A stretch of DNA of 64,000 nucleotides from Strigamia acuminata (lineage: Eukaryota; Arthropoda; Chilopoda; Geophilomorpha; Linotaeniidae), in NCBI GenBank assembly GCA_949358305.1, contig OX442322.1, positions 1 to 64,000 on the forward strand. Reading direction: 5' to 3'. Below the pieces are notes generated by a model. It searched no databases and was not told the origin of the DNA. It worked only from the letters and a program-made list of their open reading frames with translations. Shown here piece by piece: positions 40,984-53,488 of the stretch (position 1 is the stretch's first letter; every line of letters starts with the position of its first letter). A program made the translations under genes and the position numbers.

Positions 40984-42607
40984 CTAAAGTCGGAACACGC
41001 GAGAGATCAACGACTGAAGACGCTCTGAGCTGAGCCACTTAGTGAAGATGTCCGCGACGTTGTGCTCGCTGGACATTTTTCGGAGATCAAAACATCCTGC
41101 CGTATACCATTCTCTAAGCCAGTGATACTTGACGCGGATATGCTTCGTCTTCGAGTTTTCCACGTCGTTGGATGTGAATTGTATGCTGGCTAGGGCATCA
41201 GAGTAGATAATCGGACGAGACAGACGGTTAAGAATCGGGAATTTGGTGAAGATGTTATCGAGCCAAAAGGTTTCCTTCACGCATTCAACTAGGGCGAGGA
41301 ATTCCGCTTCCATAGTTGAACACACGACAGTCAATTGTTTCCGACACGACCAGCCAATTGGCACATTCTCGATATATGTTATGTAGCCACCAAAACTTAA
41401 AGAAGTTGCCAAATCGCTAGCCCACGATGCATCCGTATACGCCCATAATTGGCTTAACACACAATTTGAAAGTTTGATACGATAGTCTACAGTATTCGCT
41501 ACGTACTGAAGAACTTGAAGAAGGGCTCGGATGTGGGTATTGTCGTAGCAAGTGTTAAATTGCGAAAGCGAGATGTCGGAGAATAAGATATCGGGGCGCG
41601 TTCTCGATGCCAGGAAGAGTAGTGACCCGATAAGTGAGCGATAGGGAAAATCGATCAGGTCTTCTGTCGATGCTCAAACTAATGTGGTTCCGGGTGTCAC
41701 TGGCACTTTCACGAGTCGGTTGGTCGATGTTCCATATTTCTGCACGAGTTTAGCGATGTACGCACGTTGAGAAATGTAAGTGCGTCCCAATTCGCCGATA
41801 AACTCAACACGTAACAGTTTGGTAATCGGACCGAGGTTGACGATGTCGAATTTCAAAGTAATAAGTCGAATAATCCGGTCCAAAACACTGTCTGCTGCGT
41901 AGAAAAGAACAATATCATCGACGTAAACTAACATAACTGCACAATTACCGTAGATGTAAACGCAATTGCATGCAGGCATTTTTCGGAATCCGAGGGCTAG
42001 AAGTGCTTCGTCCAGTTTCAAATACCACTGTCTACCAGACTGGTGGAGTCCGTAAAGAGATTTCACGAGTAACCAATCGTTGTCGGGGTGATTACAGGTG
42101 GCACCTGCCGGGATGCGCATGTAGACCTTGTGCTCCAGGTCCCCGTACAGGTATGCACATTTGACGTCGAGATGTGCGTCTTTCCATCCTCGTAGCACTA
42201 CCAGAAAGCAAAAGAATAGACGAATGAGGACGAAATTTACTACTGGGCTGAAGACCTCGTCATAATCGATTCCGAAGGTTTGGCGAAAGCCTTGGGGGAC
42301 AAGTCGAGCACGATATCGAGTAATCTTGCCGGTCGCGTCTGATTTGAGTTTAAAAATCTATTTGCAGCCCAAAATAGTCGTATTGGGCGGTTTCGGCACT
42401 TCAACATAAATCTCCCGCTCTTTAAAAGTTCCTGACTCTTCACCAATGGCTTCACGCCACTTTGGGGCGTCGTCGAATTTGGGAATTTCCACATACGATG
42501 ACGGTTCGGTGCGACAGAGATGAGCGGCATGTCGAGCTGGAGGAATCAACGGTAGTGTATGCTCCATATTGCCGAAAAAGAATAACTCGGGGTCGTAAGG
42601 GAGATTG
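40984..42607 (-). pseudogene. pol: Copia-3 Pol fragment (RT and RNase H), with stops
   Basis: Starts within PYDPELFFFGNMEHTLPL just before RT. RT motifs include AHLDVKCAYLYGDLEHKVYM and LVYVDDIVLF. RNase H has LWAYTDASWASDLATS, CSTMEAEFLALVE and SKTKHIRVKYHWLREW. Two in-frame stops: TAG in place of the Trp codon after ILGCK (near 42358) and TGA after GTTLV (near 41673). Protein order matches Copia-1. Not functional. Confidence 0.85.
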
Positions 42608-42618
42608 TAATTATCGAG

Positions 42619-44069
42619 TAATTATCGAGTCTTCGACTAAGAAGCGCACATGCTGTTCTTCCTCCAGTTCTTGTTCCCATTGCTCCGTGATCTTGGTGGC
42701 TGGCAGTGGCAATCTACTCAATGCATCAGCCACTGGAATGTCCAGACCTGGTCTGTGCTCTATTGAGTAGTTGTAGCCTGCCAAGATAATTGTCCACCTT
42801 AGCATCCTAAGGCTAATAATATTTGGTGTAGGATTGGTCACTCCAAATATTCCGAGCAATGGCTTGTGGTCAGTTACAATTCTGAACTTTCTCCCACATA
42901 GGAACTGGTGGAACTTCTGCACCGCATAGATGATTGCCAATGCCTCTCGGTCAGTCTGGCTGTAGCGTCTCTGAGTTGGCGAGAGTGACTTGGACGCATA
43001 CAAGACTGGCCGCTCCTCCCCGTTGTCTAACACGTGGTTTAGCACTGCCCCCACTCCCACTGGGCTGGCGTCGACAACCAGAACCAGTGGATGATGGAGT
43101 GAGTAGTGCACTAGGAGGCTCTCACTAGTAATCATCTCTTTGATGGTATTGAAAGCGGTGGCTCTTCTCTGCGTCCACTCCCAGGATGCGTTCCTCTGCA
43201 ATAACTCTCGCAGTGGCTCTGCGACCTCCGCAAAATGCGGTAGAAATTGCAGATAGAATTGGACCATCCCTAGAAATGAGCGCAGTTCTTGCAAGTTGTT
43301 GGGTGCTGGCATCTTCTTAATCGCCGCGACGTTGTCTCCAGATGGTCGAATTCCTCTACTGTCCACTTGAAATCCCAGATATGCGACCTGCGTCCTGAAA
43401 AACTCGCATTTCCGTCTTACAAGTCGCAGATTCGCTCTTCTGAGTCTTCTCAGGACTTCTCTGACCACCTTCACATGCTCTTCGTATGTGTCCGTCGCAA
43501 TCAAAATGTCATCCTGATATGGTGAGACATCATCCAGGTCAGCAAACATTGTATCCATAATCCTTTGGAATACTCCGCTGCTTGATATGGTACCAAAAGG
43601 TAATCTGTTAACTGCATAGTCCTTTATAAGTGTTGATTGCAGCTATAAATGAACTCGCCCGAGTGAGCAATACCTGTTGGTACGCCTGTCTGATGTCAAG
43701 CTTGGTAAAATACTTCTTTCCTCCAAGCTTAGCCATAATATCAGAAACTCTAGGCAGTGAGTATGGATCCGGTAAGATAGCTGGGTTCACAGTTGACCGA
43801 TAGTCTCTGCATAACCGCACTGTACCGTCCTTCTTGTCAACTATGACCAGCGGGGTTGCCCAATCCGAAAATGAGATTGGTTGGTAAATTCCAACTCCCT
43901 TTTCCAGTTCCTTTTCCACTGCTGTACGCAAGGCTACAGGTACAGGCCTTGCGCGAAAGAAGCGCGGCTTTACACCTTCTTTCAGGTAAAGTTGTACAGG
44001 CGGACCTGTATATAAACCCAAAGAGGCCTCAAAAACATCCTTGTACTCCTGAAGTAACAGTCTCAATAC
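42619..44069 (-). pseudogene. pol: Gypsy-D Pol, RT and RNase H part (left of the nested insertion)
   Basis: Minus strand. The right part (44069 to about 43610) has the RT N-terminal half (KDGTVRLCRDYRSTVNPAIL; FTKLDIRQAYQQVLL). A small deletion near 43605, apparently 2 nt, shifts the frame. The left part continues with YQDDILIATDTYEEHVKVVR and RNase H (VLVVDASPVGVGAVLN; REALAIIYAVQKFHQF; DIPVADALSRLPLP), then breaks off at 42619 without integrase. The protease and gag of the same element are on the far side of Copia-2 (62733 onward). Confidence 0.85.
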
Positions 44070-44626
44070 TGTAGCTCTGTGGCGCAATAAATGCACGATA
44101 AATCGTGCTGGAAGCGTGAAAATAACGTGCTCACGGCAATGCATGAGCTGGAAAAATTGCCGTGATGAGTAAACGCGAGTTCGGGTCTGTATTGGGCCAG
44201 AAAACGCGTGTACCACACTTATAAAGACGTGTGGCACATAAACTAATACTGATAATTAACAAAATACACTTTAATTCGAGAAAACTTACATAATTGATCC
44301 AAAAACCATTGGAAAACATAGAGAAACACACTGGCTGTGTGCGCGGCCATTTGCAATGTGCCAGAGACATCTAGTGGCCGATATTATAAACAATAATAAT
44401 GAAAAACATAAGAACAAGATAGAGGATGCATGAAACCTAATGTATTGAGTACATTTAACCCGGTATCATGCATTCTCTTTACAAACAAGCATGAAAACAC
44501 TAAATAAACACTGAATAACCCAGGAAAATGGAAACAATTACCGATAAATGATAAAATAAACATTTTAAAGCCATTTCACATCGAAAAACGATTTAATTAG
44601 GTGAAAAGCGGTTCCAAAGTCCAACA
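44070..44626 (-). repeat. 3' LTR of Copia-2
   Basis: Plus-strand ends TGTAGCTCTG and AAAGTCCAACA. In element sense preceded by ATCGAAGGAGGGAAT (44627-44641). A CTCF-like motif lies at 44364-44377. Confidence 0.95.
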
Positions 44627-44672
44627 ATTCCCTCCTTCGATGTAAAATGTCGGTGTTGAATGATCGAAAAAG

Positions 44673-47600
44673 TTACTTCGAGACGAAAATCCGGGATAAT
44701 AAATTTCGAAGACGCTCTGAACTGAGCCACTTGGTGAAAATGTCGGATACATTTATCTCACCCGGAATCTTGCGGAGTTCGAAACAACCGGCAATATGCC
44801 ACTCACGAAGCCAGTGAAACTTCACTCGAATATGTTTCGTTTTTGAGTTCTCGATGTCGTTGTTCGTGAACTGAATCGAGGCGAGGGCATCGGAAAATAT
44901 GATCGGTTTCGATAATCGACGTAAAGGCGGAAATACTTGATAAATACTGTCCAACCAGTATAATTCCTTGACGATTTCGACTAATGCCACAAACTCGGCT
45001 TCCATGGTGGAGCAAGCAACACTGGTCTGTTTTTTGCAGCTCCAGCCAATGGGCACACTTCCGATGTAGACAATGTATCCGCCGAATGATCTCGATGTAG
45101 CGATGTCGGAGGCCCAAGAGGCGTCTGTGCAACCCCACAGTTGACTCGAATCGCATTTCGAAAGTTCGATGGAATAATCACTCGTATTGGCCACATATCG
45201 AAGAACTTGAAGCAAACACTTAATGTGGCTTTGGTCGTAGCAGTTGTTGTACTGAGAGAGAGCGATGACCGAGTATAAGATGTCGGGACGAGTGCGAGAA
45301 GCGAGAAAAAGTAACGATCCGATGAGCGACCGATACGGGAAATCCGGAAGATTGTCCAACGAGCCTTTCACGAGCGTGGTTCCCGGTGTAACAGGCACTT
45401 TAATGAGTGCATCGGACGAAACATTAAACTTTTTGAGGAGTTTATCGATGTAATTGCGTTGAGTCATGAAGACTTTCCCGTCACGACGCTCGAATTCCAC
45501 TCCGAGCAACTTGGTTATCGGGCCGAGGTTGACGATTTCGAACTTGCTCGTGATCAATGCAAGAATACGGTCTCGGATGTTCTCCGACGCGTAAAATAAA
45601 ACGATGTCGTCAACGTAAACTAACATGATGGCCGAATGTCCAAATGCGTAAACGCAATTACAAGCCGGAAATTTCTGGAATCCGAGTCCGGTTAACGTTT
45701 CATCGAGCTTTTGGTACCACATGCGCCCCGACTGATGAAGACCGTAAAGCGACTTGGTCAACAACCAGACGTTGTCGGGCGAGGAGCATGTGGCACCAGC
45801 GGGAATCCGCATGTAGATTTCGTGGTCGAGGTCGCCGTAGAGGTAGGCACATTTTACGTCGAGATGAGTATCCCTCCATCCTAACAAGACGACTAGAAGA
45901 CAGAAGAAGAATCGGATGAGCACGAAGTTAACTACCGGGCTAAAAACTTCATTGAAATCAACGCCCATTGTTTGGCGGAAACCTTGTGCGACAAGTCGGG
46001 CACGGTATCGATGAATTGTCCCGGTGGCGTCCGATTTTAACTTGAAAATCCACTTGCAACCTAGGACTGTCTTATCGGGTGGACGCGGAACCTCTTTGTA
46101 AACTTCGCGCTTCTTGAAAGTAGAAAGCTCCTCGTCGATTTCTTCGGTCCATTTCGGTGCTTCGGGCAATTTAACTGCTTCGGCATATGTGGCCGGTTCC
46201 CGAAAACACATGAAGACACGATGAGGCGATGGTGGAACATAGGGCATGTGGTGTTCCAAATTGCCAAAAAAGAAAATAGACTCGTCATACGGTAGCCGAT
46301 GTGCGAAACAATAAGCGGCGATATCGTTTTGCGACCGCAAGCGGACACCGTGTTCCGGATAATAATAAACGTCGACCTTGATCTTTCCCGGGATTTGATC
46401 TTTCCGGAGATGTTCCTCTCTCCTCCATCCGCTGAAGGGCGAAACGCCGCCAATAAAACTCCAAGGGCAATGAAGAGCACGTAAAGGGGCCAAATTAGGC
46501 GTACCCGGAGCGGGAATAGACAAGGCGGCCGCTTCGTCAAGAAGGTCGTCGTCAAAGTCAGAACCCTGTACAGACATCGCCGTGGTATCGTCAAGACATG
46601 GAAGAGTTGGGTAAGAGATCGAACGTCGCAGCTGGGGTAAACGCGTGGAACGTATGGTTGGAGAAAATTGGCCATGTCCTGCAACGGTCGCTGCAGTAAC
46701 GGAGTCATCGGCAGCGGTCACGGAGCCATCAGGAATAGCCTCACCATCCAGAGGCACGCTTGCAGCGGCGGACGAGGCAAATGAAGCGAAAGACGGAGCG
46801 GTCGAAGCGACAGACTGAGCACGACTGATAATTCCATCATCGTCACTACTGCCGGCGGAAGAATCGTTATCCGAATCGCGACGTCGTCGAGGCCAAGGTT
46901 GAGTTGGGAAATTATCATGAAAAGTGACACGCGACGGGGTGTGGCCACGAGCAGGCTCCTCCATGGGTGGAGCATTGTCATCCGGATCCGGAACATAAAA
47001 GGGCGAGCGTTTAAAGTTCTGCCGTTCATCGATTTGGACGTGAACAGTTTCGGTGACAGTGTTCGTAGCCGGATTCAAAACACGATATCCTCGAGTTCCT
47101 GAAGCATAGCCGACGAGGAATCCCTCCCAAGCTCGAGGGTCCAGTTTATTGCGTCCAGGTGCGGTAAAGTGCACCCAGCACTTAGAACCGATTTTACGAA
47201 AATGTCTGACGGAAAGGGCACGCTGTCGCCACAAAATGTATGGGATTTCGTCGTTGAGCTTTGAATGCGGACTACGGTTTTTGATGTACACAAATGTCAC
47301 AGCAAGTTCGGCCCAAAGCGTATGCGGAAATCCGGTTTCGGATCTAACGGAGCGGAGATAATCGCCCATCGTCCGGTTCAGGCGTTCGGCGACTCCATTC
47401 ATCTGTGGGCTCGCGGGGTTGGTCCGTTGCGCAACAATACCCTTGTCGGCGAGATAACGGTCAAAATCCCTTGAAATGAATTCTCCTCCACGGTCGGTAC
47501 GAATCGTTTTGATCCGGCAATCGGCTATACGTTCGACACAGGAAACAAAGTCTTTGAACGTAGCGAAAACATCGGATTTACGGGCAATCGGGAAAAGCCA

Positions 47601-48100
47601 GGCATACCTGGTGGCGTCGTCGATAATGGTGAAGGCGAAATTAGCGCCACCAATGGAAGGCAGTCTCGACGGGCCCCAGACGTCCATGTGAAGCAATTCA
47701 AGCGGTTTCGTGGTCGAAGGCGCGGAAATCGACTTATGCGGAGCACGCGTAGACTTGGCGACACGGCACGTGTTGCATGAAAGTTCCTGTCGAACAGCAG
47801 CTGGATCAAGTCCGTAAACCTGGGAGTTAGCAGCCAAAGTCCGCATGGCTTTGGTGTGCAGGTGACCCAGTCTGCTGTGCCACAATCCCGTGGCATCCGC
47901 GACGTTGACCGACGTAGTAACCGGTTTAGGAGGTGATGTTGCATTTGACTTAGCAACAGGAGGAGGTGATGTTGCGTTTGACTTGGCAACGGGAAGAGGA
48001 GAGGTGAGGGCATTGGAATACATCCGGATCTGTTGAGGTTGGGATCCGGGAATAGGAGCAGGACTGGTAGGAAAAAGTGAAGGGACCAGTAAGGTGTTGG
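44673..48100 (-). CDS. pol: Copia-2 Pol part (integrase, RT, RNase H)
   Basis: Downstream half of a single Gag-Pol frame. It begins at the Copia-1 insertion with a Pro/Ser-rich linker, then the integrase H-H-C-C finger (WHSRLGHLHTKAMRTLAANS... CNTCRVAK), catalytic Asp in LLHMDVWGPS, Asp in IRTDRGGEF and Glu in MNGVAERLNRT. After a Ser/Asp-rich linker comes RT (CKWIFKLKSDATG; AHLDVKCAYLYGDLDHEIYM; LVYVDDIVLF) and RNase H (LWGCTDASWASDIATSRSFG; CSTMEAEFVALVE; SKTKHIRVKFHWLREW). No internal stops. Without the insertion and one GTTGG copy the frame is continuous with the gag part at 59968-61452. Confidence 0.92.
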
Positions 48101-48651
48101 TGTTGGTCTGCTGACCATTTTTAGTATGTCGATGCAAATAGATCCGATATATTTCATTATCTTTTCAATTTTTTTATTAGCCAATTGCTGTATTTACTTA
48201 TCTTCGAGTCATTTATTGCATTTTCGGTTATTTAATGCTATTGTCATATTTTATAGCATGTGGCACCATGCTTCTTGTATCCCATTTACTTTATTTCGAT
48301 TTATTCTCCAAATTGTATTATTCAATTCCGACACTAGGTGTCGCTTCTCACTTGAGTCACATCCAAGATGGCTGCTGCCATGATTGAGCAGTGCCAAGCT
48401 GTTTTCTACTTTGTTTTGGACTCATTTCGTAATGTATTTTCGATTAAATCTTTTTATGTTTTTATTTAAACATTTGTCTTATGTTTCACACGGCATATAA
48501 GTGTAATTACACGGCCGTTATTTACTGCATAGCGAATTCGCGAGTATTCTGCGAGTCGCGAAATTCGCGAGTATTCTGCGAGCCGTGTTTCGACTCTGTT
48601 TTTCGTTTTTCACTCGATATTTCGAGTTATTTCCAGTCCTCCTCTGCTACA
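48101..48651 (+). repeat. 5' LTR of Copia-1
   Basis: Starts TGTTGGTCTGC, ends CTCTGCTACA. A TATA-like box (CATATAAGTG) is near 48494. Downstream of it, AATTCGCGAGTATTCTGCGAG occurs twice in tandem (about 48534-48582). A CTCF-like motif lies at 48331-48344. Confidence 0.95.
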
Positions 48652-48653
48652 AT

Positions 48654-48671
48654 TGGTAGCAGAGGATGGTT
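48654..48671 (+). promoter_or_regulatory. Primer binding site of Copia-1 (initiator tRNA-Met)
   Basis: TGGTAGCAGAGGATGGTT, two bases after the LTR, complementary to the 3' end of animal initiator tRNA-Met (…CCATCCTCTGCTACCA). Perfect over 18 nt from memory. Confidence 0.85.
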
Positions 48672-49553
48672 CTGCTCCTCTGCAGCACGCATTCCACTAA
48701 TTTATCGCTTAATTTCGCGAATTTTCGCGTTTTTTTTCGGCGATAATTTGATCTATTTTCAGATTTTGACGCCGATTTTGCAGTTTTTCGTCTCGAAAAC
48801 GTCTTCCAGACGTTCCACCGACGTTCTACAATTAATTTTGCCGAGAATTCCGCGGGTCACGCGAATTTTCTGGCAAATTTTTGTTATTTTCAGATTCGAC
48901 GTGGATTTTCTTCGAGATTCAACTCGACACCGCCGACGAGGCGTGTTCTCATCAAGAAACGGGCAAAACCCGCTGTATTCACCCCGGAGTGTCTACAGTA
49001 GCGGCGATCTGATTATTTTCGACGGATTTATTGATTTTTCCCTCGTTAATTCGAGAAGAGTTCGGGTTTTGGAAATCCGAGCTGCGTTTTTCACTTGCTT
49101 TTTCGAGAAAAGCATTTATTCACCCGTGTTTTTTACACGACGGTGTGGTGACGATCCCACACAGATTCTCCATTTCGCCTTATTTATTTTTCAGAGTCGT
49201 AATTATTTTGTTAGAATTAGGGGGGATTTTGGTGTGGGACATTTAGTATCCTCGGCGCCCTTCACTCGAATCCGAGTAAGCGTCGTTGTATTCCCCGATA
49301 GTGCTTGTCGTGGTACAAGTGAGGTTTCCCGCGGCTCCAGGCAGTCGAACGGACCCTCTCAGACTGGCTATCGGGGGTTATTTGATAACTTCAGAAGTTA
49401 TCGCCCCTTTTCGGTATTCCGCTTCGATCACCGCGGGATCAGTGCTGTGTTTGTGTTGTGCATCGAACGTTTAAGTGTTTCAAATCTAGTGCGCCAATAC
49501 CACTCTCGTCGCTTCTGTGATTTTTCGTGTTTGGTCTCGTCTTCGCTGTTATC
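48672..49553 (+). other. Copia-1 leader
   Basis: About 880 nt of 5' leader between primer site and ATG. An open frame crosses it (from within the LTR to 49635), but its Phe/Arg/Ser-rich sequence resembles no protein family and it ends inside gag, so it is not called. Confidence 0.6.
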
Positions 49554-52500
49554 ATGCAGAAAGTGGGCGATCCGACCAGCGGCAAAGTTCCCGTGCTCGC
49601 CGTGGGGAACTATGATTCGTGGCAGAGAAGCATGAAAATGCTCCTCAAAGCTGAAGGTCTGTGGCACCACGTCACGGAGGACGGCGAAATCGATTATCTC
49701 AAAACCGCATCGGAAAAAGAAAAAGTGAAATTTCAACGCAAAAAGGACAAGGCTCTCGGATTAATATACTGTTTTGTCTCAGAGGCGAAGAAATCCGCCC
49801 TTGATAACTGTGATACACCGAAAGAATCTTGGGATAAGTTGGCCCAGATCTACGCGCCCAGTTCTCGCGCGCGCCAAGCCGCGATGCGCTGGGAGTTCCT
49901 CGAACTCAGCCTCAAACCGAACGAGGAAATGGCCGATTTTATTGGCCGTGTAGATTACCACGTCAGCCAACTTAAAGCGGTCAAAGAAGAAGTGTCAGAT
50001 ATACATCATGCATACCAATACCTTCGACGCTTACCTCCAGAGTATTCTCAAGTTTCGTTTGCCATATATCATTGGCCGGATGACAAGTTCAAACCGAAGG
50101 AAGTGGCCGAACAGCTCCTTTCGGAATACATGCGCCTGAAATCGATGCGTACGGACAATTTCCAACAATCCTCGGCGCATGCTTCCAACACTGATCAGTC
50201 TCGACAACGAAACCCGTCTCGACCGCCTCGTGACATTTCCACTGTCCGATGTTTTAATTGCCAGGAATTAGGGCATTATGCAAACAAATGCCCTCATCAG
50301 AAACGCGATGGTCAGAGTCGCCCGGCTGCGCAAGTTCAACGCTCATCACGCAGCAAGAGCCGTCGTCGAAATAAAAATTCGGCGAAGCAGGACGATTCCA
50401 AACCGCGAGGCAGTTCCAGGCCACGTCGAGATGCGAACTTCTTTGTCAATTGTCCCCAAGTAATCGAGCGCCCCATCGCACATTTTATGCAGTCAAATGA
50501 GTGGATCGTCGACTGCGGGGCCACCGACCACGTCTCTCACATCCAATCGTGGTTTACGAACTTTGAACACATTGCGCCATTCGACATCGAGCTTGGACAG
50601 GGCAAGTCCAAAGTGACCGGACGGGGCAAAGTACGACTTCAGACCTCGATTGACAATTGTGACTGTTTCGTAACTTTACATAATGTCTTGTTTGCACCGA
50701 ACTTTGAGGCGAATCTAGTCTCCGTGAGCAAAATCGACAGAAATAAGTTTCACATTCATATTTTCAACGGGGAGATCAATGTTTACCAAACAGACATTCG
50801 CTCTTCAGTTCTCCGAGCGAAAGAGAAAGGCGGATTGTATTACGTGGACGGACTTTGCGCTACTCCGACTATTTCGACAACGGTTTCAACGTCTCATCAA
50901 CCGGCTCCGACAGTTCCTGTCAAGACTTTAGTCACTTCAGAGGTTGATTTCGAGCCCATTCCGAAACCGAAACAGAAATCGAAAAATAAAACGGAGTTTA
51001 TGACGGATTTTCGTATCGAGTTGTCACCTTCTAACGTCGTGAACCAAATTCCGACCCCAACTCCTACCAATCCGTTACCAAATCCTAATCCTCCGCAAGT
51101 CCAGCTACCATCTCCCGTCCCATCCTATGCTGACGTCTCACAGTCAATCCCGACATCTCCCGCTGCCAAAAATCCTTCTCCACCCAAAAAGGAGACTGTT
51201 GCTAATCCGACGGCAAAGAAAGATGCAACCGGCTTATGGCACAGCCGACTTGGCCACCTTCATACCAACGCCATGCGTCTTCTGGCAGCCAATGATCAGG
51301 TTTATGGCATGGAGCCTGCGGAAGTACGCCAGGATTTGGCGTGCAACGACTGTCGTATTGCAAAATCCATCCGCGCTTCGCATAAGCCCGATCCAAATCC
51401 GATTACCACCAAGGCACTGGACCTCTTGCACATGGACGTCTGGGGGCCAGCGGAAACGACTTCAATTGGTGGAGCTCGATTTGTCTTCACGATCATCGAC
51501 GACGCGACCAGATATTGCTGGATTACACCGATTGCCCAAAAATCCCAAGTTTTTGGTGTCTTTAAGGATTTTGTCGCTCGGATTGAACGCGTCGCCAATA
51601 CTCGAGTCAAAGCCATTCGTTCTGACCGCGGCGGGGAGTTCATGTCTAACGAATTCCTCAATTATCTCCGAGAAAAGGGCATCGAAGGTCAACGCACCAA
51701 CCCAAACTCGCCCGCTATGAACGGCACTGCGGAGCGGATCAACAGAACAATGGCTGACAACGTGAGATCGATTTTAAGCGAAACGAAACTTCCGAACGAC
51801 TTGTGGGCAAAAATCGCAGTCACATTCGCTTATATAAAGAACCGATCTCCACATTCTCGTTTGAACAATCAGATCCCTTACATCTTGTGGCGACAGCGTG
51901 CCCTTTCACTACGACATCTGCGCAAGATAGGATTGAAATGTTGGGTACATTTTACTACCCCAGGTCGCAAGAAACTCCAGATGCGTGCCTGGGAAGGTTA
52001 CATTGTTGGATACGCTGTCGGCACACGGGGATATCGAATCTGGAACCCACTTGACGACAAAATCACAGAATCAACTCATGTCCGAATTGATGAAAAGCAA
52101 TCCTATCGTCGAACTCTTCGAAATGGAAACGGAAACGGAAATCTACGGCAGTACATACCGTACTCGAATGTTGACCACAGTCCGAACGTTCAAGATATCC
52201 CGCAGTCGACTGTCACATTCGACGAGAACATTCAGTATCTCGATTGGCCAAAAGGATCGGACTCGGACCATGAATACTCATCATCAGACGAAGAGTCTGA
52301 GATGCCGCCATTAGAAGAGAGTTCGAGCTCGGCAGCATCTGCACAATTCCAGACACCGGAACGTCAGTTTCAAGAAGCATGTGCTTTGAGATTGCCGAGT
52401 TCCGACAGCAATCTAGGTGATGACACGGATCGTGACATTGATGATATCGATGAAGTTTCTCTCGTGCCAATATCTAACTACACTTCCCCTCACATGTCAC

Positions 52501-53254
52501 CGCAAACTTCACCTCAAACATCACCCCCGTTATCTCCACCTAGTTCCCCAAGCAGATTTGTGACGACACGGAGAAGAGCGGGTACTTCCGTTCTCCAACA
52601 TACAATACCCGTTTTCGATGCTGCACCTATGTCTCCGGCTCCGCTTCAAGGAACTGAAGGAACTGAAGTGGCACCTACATCTGCACACCGAACCGCATTC
52701 ATGTGGAGATATGTCGGAGGAGATTCGCATTGCGCACGTTGGAGACATGAAGAACATCTCCGCAAGGTTCAGAGACCCGGAAAGATTGACACCGATGTAT
52801 ATTATTTCCCGGAACCGGATGTGCGACTACGTTCACGCGGGGACATCGAGAAATATTGTCAATTTAATCATCTCGAATATAACCCGGAACTCTTTTTCTT
52901 TGGCAGTATTGAATATACTACGCCTTCGATCCCTGCCAGACATGCGGCTCACCTGTGTCGGACGGAACCCGCTTCATTCGCCGAAATTCCAAAATTTCAT
53001 GATGCGCCGAAATGGCGCGAAGCGATCGATGAAGAACTCGGAACTTTCAAGGAGCGTGAGGTGTACGTTGAAGTACCGAAGCCGCCTGATACAACGATCC
53101 TCGGATGTAAATGGATTTTCAAGTTGAAGTCCGACGCCACCGGCAAAGTTACTCGTTACCGTGCCCGCCTTGTCGCTCAAGGTTTCCGACAAACTCTCGG
53201 CGTCGACTACGATGAGGTTTTCAGCCCCGTCGTGAACTTTGTTCTCATCCGGAT
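49554..53254 (+). CDS. gag-pol: Copia-1 Gag-Pol, first part (Gag, protease, integrase, start of RT)
   Basis: ATG at 49554. Gag (about 1-230) has the Copia-type capsid region (NYDSWQRSMKMLLKAEGLWH) and a CCHC knuckle near 233 (CFNCQELGHYANKC). The protease site is IVDCGATDHVS with Asp near 320, Cys standing where Ser/Thr is usual. Integrase: WHSRLGHLHTNAMRLLAAND near 562, Asp near 628 in HMDVWGP, then IRSDRGGEF and MNGTAERINRT. RT begins with WREAIDEELGTFKEREVY and runs to PVVNFVLIR, where Gypsy-C interrupts it after the CGGAT copy at 53250-53254. The frame resumes at 57973. Confidence 0.94.
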
Positions 53255-53387
53255 TGTAAAATACTGAAATAAGGGAGACATCCACACCCGTTCAATGCTA
53301 GTTAGCAAGTGAGTTTTATTACACTTAACGGCCTTCACACGGCCTTGAACATCGCGCCCTCTAGTGGCGCATTTACACAATACTACA
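53255..53387 (-). repeat. 3' LTR of Gypsy-C (133 bp)
   Basis: Plus-strand ends TGTAAAATACTG and CAATACTACA. In element sense preceded by AAGGGAGGGA (53388-53397). Contains GCGCCCTCTAGTGG at 53354-53367, the exact reverse complement of the CTCF consensus. Confidence 0.95.
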
Positions 53388-53488
53388 TCCCTCCCTTATC
53401 CCAAAATAAAAAACATCAATAATTAGCCAAAAAAAACAACGAATAAATAAACAATGAATCAATAAACAAATCACAAACGACGACTCAA

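Larger units (their letters stand above)
40578..42607 (-). mobile_element. Copia-3, 5'-truncated Copia element
   Basis: 3' LTR (40578-40776), purine tract and the RT/RNase H half of Pol. Homology stops at about 42607 where Gypsy-D sequence begins. Related to Copia-1 and Copia-2 at the protein level but more decayed. Confidence 0.85.

Noticed and set aside
48481-49635. 384-codon plus-strand ORF across the Copia-1 LTR and leader
   Set aside because: Starts inside the LTR, overlaps gag out of frame, has a biased Phe/Arg/Ser composition and no family resemblance. Its LTR portion is repeated only because the LTR is.
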